Positions 32,064-35,823 of a stretch of DNA of 35,823 bases are shown here, one piece after another. The stretch spans positions 1 through 35,823 of the forward strand of contig JAKLMB010000063.1 of NCBI GenBank assembly GCA_022813625.1, in the 5' to 3' direction. The notes below the pieces were generated by a model, which saw only the letters and a list, made by a program, of their open reading frames with translations, had not been told where the DNA came from and did not search any database. Both the position numbers and the translations under genes were made by a program. The number at the start of each line of letters is the position of its first letter. Within the stretch, counting starts at the first letter, position 1. The stretch comes from Aaosphaeria pasadenensis. Lineage: Eukaryota; Ascomycota; Dothideomycetes; Pleosporales.

Positions 32064-33283
32064 ATGATCAAGTTAGTGCAGGCGGTCCTTAATTGGATCC
32101 TGATGTGGTTTCACCTAGTGAGTGAACGGTTAGTTTGCACATGTGCCCGCAATAACTAACTTCTTCCCAACAGATAGCCGACCGTCAGGTCGGCTGGACT
32201 TCGCTCAATCGCAAGGTGCGTAAAGCGCTCGCCAAGCACAGAATGTATCATTCACACCATGCAGACCGGCAAGCTAGAAAACGAACAAGAACCCCTCCTC
32301 AAGAAGCTTAAACTCATCATCCTCTTCAATCCGATTGTGGAATGGATCGATACCACGCATGTAGCGCGTCTGTGGGTGCACTACAGGAACACAAAAGCTG
32401 GTATTGAAGAAAGCAAGCCTATATCGCACAACAAGATCAAAAGCTTCATAGACTTCTACGGAATCAACATGAAAGACTTCGAGCCATCCGATCCGGAAAA
32501 GTATCCTACATTCGAAGACTTCTTCGTTCGCAAGCATAAGGAAAGTGCACGGCCTGTTGAAGAGTTTAACAACCCTAAGCGCGCGACTATAGTTGCTGAT
32601 TCCCGCGTTGTCACTTACGACACCGTCGCTGAGTCGAAGAAGTTGTGGATTAAGGGTAGCGATTTCAATATGGCGACTCTTGTCATGGATAACATGCTTG
32701 GGGCGCGTTTTAAGGATGCTGCGGTCGCCAGTTTCCGGCTCTCTCCACAAGACTGTCACAGATATCATAGTCCGGTATCAGGCACGATCAAGGAGTTTAG
32801 AAGTTTGCCTGGTGATTACTATCAAGTCGACCCAATTGCGCTGAGGACTGGAGTCAACATCCTGACAAAGAACGCGCGAGAATATGTTGTTATAAATTCG
32901 CCTGAGTTTGGTGAAGTCCTGTTTGTGGCCATTGGAGCTACTGATGTGGGCACAGTTCAGTAAGCTTTGCTCAACTCCGCTCAACCTTGCTTACACTGAT
33001 ACTAAGTAGGTTCCACAATAAATATCAGCAACCGGGATCTAAGATCGAGAAGGGAGAGGAGCTAGGACTCTTCCAATTTGGTGGTTCTTCTATCCTCGTG
33101 GCATTCCAGCATGGGCGCATCAAGTTCGATGACGATCTACGAAAGAACAGCAAGAATTGCATCCAAGTTTCTGTAGAGGTTGGTATGGGCTTGGGCAAGG
33201 CGAGCCAACTTAGCAGCAGCGGATCTGAGAGCAATGGGAAAGCGACCAAGGCGTCATATGCCCAGGTCATTAAGGAAGAATAA
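32064..33283 (+). CDS. Phosphatidylserine decarboxylase, 4 exons
   Basis: Exons are 32064-32117, 32174-32215, 32265-32959 and 33010-33283; introns of 56, 49 and 50 nt all preserve the frame, giving 354 residues. The enzyme converts phosphatidylserine to phosphatidylethanolamine with a pyruvoyl group. Visible family features are GWTSLNRKTGK near the N-terminus, IDFYGINMKDFEPSD, TFEDFFVRKHK, VADSRVV (D144), SPQDCHRYHSPVSG (H197/H200), LPGDYYQVDP, FVAIGATDVGTV and the self-cleavage site FGGSS, where S290 should become the pyruvoyl group. The D, H and S needed for self-processing are all present. It is shorter than PSD1/PSD2 enzymes, with no C2 domain or obvious membrane anchor apart from a hydrophobic N-terminal stretch (VLNWILMWFHL). 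It belongs to the short paralogue group common in filamentous fungi. The gene shows no lesion. Confidence 0.92.
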
Positions 33284-35317
33284 GCGAGTACGATAGTTGA
33301 AATACGCCCTTTGTCATTGCTGTAGCCCCAGAAATCTTTAGGCTGAAAAAAAGGAGCTTATAACCCTCAAAAGGGAGTTTAGGGTATTTACTAGCTGGAA
33401 AAATGAATATGATTTAGTTTAACCTTAACCTAGGCGTTATTCCTATAATAAGACTTGATAATAGTTATGAACCTTGCCTAAGTGTGTTGATCGACAACTC
33501 TATCAGACGAACGCGGGAACATATCGAAACCGGCATCAATGCCCGTCACTGCGCTTAGTACAGAGCAATGACCGTTAATGGCGTAAGTTGTTAACTCGTG
33601 AAAGATGCTGAAGTAACGTCAACCCATGCGTAGCGAGCGAGACGCACTGTTACGGATGAACCGAACAGTGACGATTCTGAGTGGCCGGAGGGCGACGAGG
33701 AATCCTACGAGGAGGACCTATGGGAACAGGAATACGCGGACAGGCTCTACGGGGACGAGGCTGACCACAACATAGACACGTGATCAGATCATGTGACGGA
33801 ACCCGACGAATCCGCCAAGAGAACTCATGTATATAAGCAGAACGTATTCCATAGATGGATCCTCATCGTCAATCCACGATACAGTTCTCTGCATCCAGTT
33901 TCCTCACGGAAGATTACTTGTGACATCTTTGGCAACACACTTGCACAACAGTGATTGATTGACGTTCACCCTTCAGTATCAAGATACCGTTTCCAAGTCC
34001 CTCCAATCTCACCAGAACCCCTGCGAGGTCACGCGACCCAAGTGACCCCGTTACAGCCATCGTTGATGCTCTATCTCGTACTTTTGAACCGCTAGGCGAC
34101 TCAACGACAATAAGTTCGTTTGGCTTTGTTGTGTAGAACATCATATCCTAATAAGTGTCTGAAAAACATTTAGGGCATGTTTCATTAAGAATAGGGGTTA
34201 GTGAACTTACAATATCAAAGACCTCAATCTTATAGAAAACCTCGAAGTTGCACTAAGGATCGTGCTTTTATAATACTAGATCAAGCAAAGGTAACTTATA
34301 GTCACCTAAATAGACCTAGCACAAATCCGGTCCAGAATCAAAAAGCCCTGAATGATTATATATTAGTAGCGTTATTCTGTCGGAACCACCCGGACCAACG
34401 TTACGCGACCGCTAGATCAGTGTCCAGCTCAGCTTTTCCGTTTCAGCAATGTGGAACGGTGAAACCACTTGCGGAATTACATCATTAAGTGTGCTCGCTT
34501 CCAACACCAGCATCAAGATGAGCATATACCTCAGTTGAGTACCGCTATAGACCGCAATTACCAAGCTGCTAATTCTGGCCAAAAGTACAAGGTGTACTTT
34601 GACCTTCTAGGGAGTAGTTTGAACTAATTACTACAAAGTGGAGCCTAAGCATACATGCAATATGGATGGGAAGGCTTCCTAATTAGAGCTGTTGGCAGAC
34701 AGAAGAGGATCTACAAGAAGAAGCAGGTTCAGGCAGATGCTCCATGACGGCAATCGCGACTGAATAAGCTTGTTACCGTTTGGCATTTTCGTTATAATCA
34801 GTTAAAAAAGTGGCGCGCTCGCTTGCCGGTTACGTTAGCAGTAGTTACTATTCATATTGCCGGAAGATTTAGATGAGCCAATGTTGCATATTTAGGATTT
34901 GTGCTTTCTAGTTCAGATTCCTTGATATTGCGATTCCGAGTGGTTCCGGCAGAAATAGCAACTACAAAAACAGACCTTCATGTAGATGCTCCCGCTAATA
35001 GTTAGAGTTAAACCTGTTTGGTTAAAACTCGAATGTTTTAATTAATCAAAGAAACCAAATCATGTACTTTTTGGTTCAAAATGGCCCCAACATGATAGCA
35101 TGATGTCAGGCTCAATTGATTATCATACGATCTCTGAGCTGGTAAATCAGCACAACAGTCGTACAATGTCTCACAAGTCGGGCTATACAAAGCTCACTAT
35201 AAGTTATTTTGGCCTCTTCCCCTTGTCTGATCAATAGCGTAGTCGGCAAACTTCTAGTCATTATCACTTTCACCTAACATCATTATATCTTCTGTCTGGA
35301 TCCCATTAGCCCTCTAC
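33284..35317. other. 2-kb gap with one acidic open frame
   Basis: The left end is the decarboxylase 3' region. From about 33625 to 33783 (+) a very acidic frame ends in EEDLWEQEYADRLYGDEAD and TGA; it has no start and could be a last exon or a relic. TATATAAGCAG at about 33829 resembles a TATA box, but no supported gene follows. The minus open frame 33914-34144 lacks motifs. From 34150 on the sequence is AT-rich with nothing recognised. Confidence 0.35.
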
Positions 35318-35823
35318 ATGGAAAAGCCAATTTACAAAGATTATGTAAAATACACGAAGAGTTGGGGTCGTGGATTTGCGCTTTATCCTCCTGCCACGAC
35401 CGATACAGCCTTTCAGGAGCCTGTGGCTACATAGACCGCTATGGCAATTGGCGTTTTCTCTTCAGCCTCCACGACGAATCCGCTCTGGAGCGCGGTCTCA
35501 AACCTATCAAACCGCCGAAAAAGACCCAATCTAGTCTTACTTTTGCGTGGGGACCAAAGTGTGCCGATCGCACAGTACAGACATCAATTAGATTTGATGT
35601 TGATGTGGGGTAAGTCGTAAACTCGAGCAGCGAAGCCGTCACACTCATATTGTTTGATTGTACAGCAAGATAGTGACTATCGTGGGGAAACTGAGGGCCT
35701 TACTCGGGTATCAGTCAGATATCGATTTTGGAGCAGTCCTTCTCACGACACCACCCATCGACTATGATAGTTTCTCACTTTTGGCCTATCCTCGACTGGT
35801 ATTATCAGAACAAAGCAACTCTG
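35318..35823 (+). CDS. Conserved fungal hypothetical protein, 5' part, frameshifted, runs off the window
   Basis: The ATG at 35318 opens MEKPIYKDYVKYTKSWGRGF and ALYPPATTDT, but that frame stops at TAG 35432-35434. Another frame takes over between about 35408 and 35416 with LSGACGYIDRYGNWRFLF, GLKPIKPPKKTQSSLTF, WGPKCADRTVQTSIRFDVDVG. A GTAAGT...GTACAG intron (35610-35665) joins in phase 2 to KIVTIVGKLRALLGYQ and FGAVLLTTPPIDYDSFSLL, open to the window edge. The ordering GYIDRYGNW, WGP and G.VLLT.PPI recalls a family of uncharacterised fungal proteins. I do not know its function. One missing base near 35410 would explain the frame change. Confidence 0.6.

Noticed and set aside
4808..33283. 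Secondary-metabolite or defence gene cluster
   Set aside because: No backbone enzyme (PKS, NRPS, terpene cyclase), transporter set or NLR/HET-type gene was found; the regulators present are not arranged around a pathway.
33914..34144. Minus-strand 76-codon open frame as a gene
   Set aside because: No motif, no start context and both strands look equally plausible; nothing supports either.
1..35823. CRISPR arrays, tRNA or rRNA genes
   Set aside because: No spaced direct repeats of CRISPR type, no T-loop GGTTCGAATCC pattern within a foldable tRNA and no rRNA-like conserved blocks were noticed; CRISPR is not expected in a fungal nucleus.

Overview
The window is nuclear DNA from a filamentous ascomycete (Pezizomycotina). 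The evidence is short spliceosomal introns of about 45-80 nt with GTAAGT/GTATGT/GTGAGT-type donors and CTAAC/CTGAC-like branch sites, long untranslated gaps, and typical fungal protein families. I cannot name the species. There are no bacterial-style operons, no CRISPR array and no rRNA or tRNA that I could recognise.

Left third (1-9.8 kb). A 74-base run of C opens the window. A bHLH gene copy with two in-frame TAG codons (1382-2221, +) follows. Two diverged direct repeats (2814-3677 and 5795-6409) each carry the start of a lysophospholipase-like gene on the minus strand, and they flank a three-exon four-helix MARVEL-type membrane protein gene that looks intact (4808-5527, +). Two more minus-strand relics lie at 6543-6955 and 7612-7951. 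A two-finger C2H2 regulator (8357-9783, -) has an in-frame TAA, or alternatively a weak intron, after the fingers.

Middle (9.8-25.2 kb). An intact bHLH gene with an AT-hook (11236-12159, +) is divergent from the zinc-finger gene and convergent with a single-pass membrane protein gene (12290-13537, -) that also has an in-frame TAA. A DUF6601-like gene is shattered by frameshifts (14039-14912, -). The largest gene is a 2041-residue hybrid histidine kinase (15889-22114, -) with a split GAF-like region, two PAS domains, HisKA, HATPase, a degenerate receiver and an intact receiver. Divergent from it is a dead PD-(D/E)XK nuclease-like gene (22494-23835, +). A Yap/Pap1-type bZIP gene follows (24326-25107, -).

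Right third (25.2-35.8 kb). After about 2.5 kb with nothing recognised come a REG1-like protein phosphatase 1 regulatory subunit with a frameshift (27591-29290, -), a DEDD 3'-5' exonuclease-like protein (30080-30958, -), an intact four-exon phosphatidylserine decarboxylase (32064-33283, +) and the start of a conserved hypothetical gene with a frameshift (35318 to the window end, +).

The genes do not form an obvious pathway or secondary-metabolite cluster. Several are regulators (bHLH, C2H2, bZIP, histidine kinase, REG1). The most striking property is the density of broken genes: at least six clear relics lie among genes that are intact over kilobases. Most of the stop codons could come from single C-to-T changes (CAG/CAA/CGA to TAG/TAA/TGA). 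The frameshifts are short. This may be a decaying accessory region, RIP-like mutation, assembly error or a mix; raw reads and transcripts would separate these.
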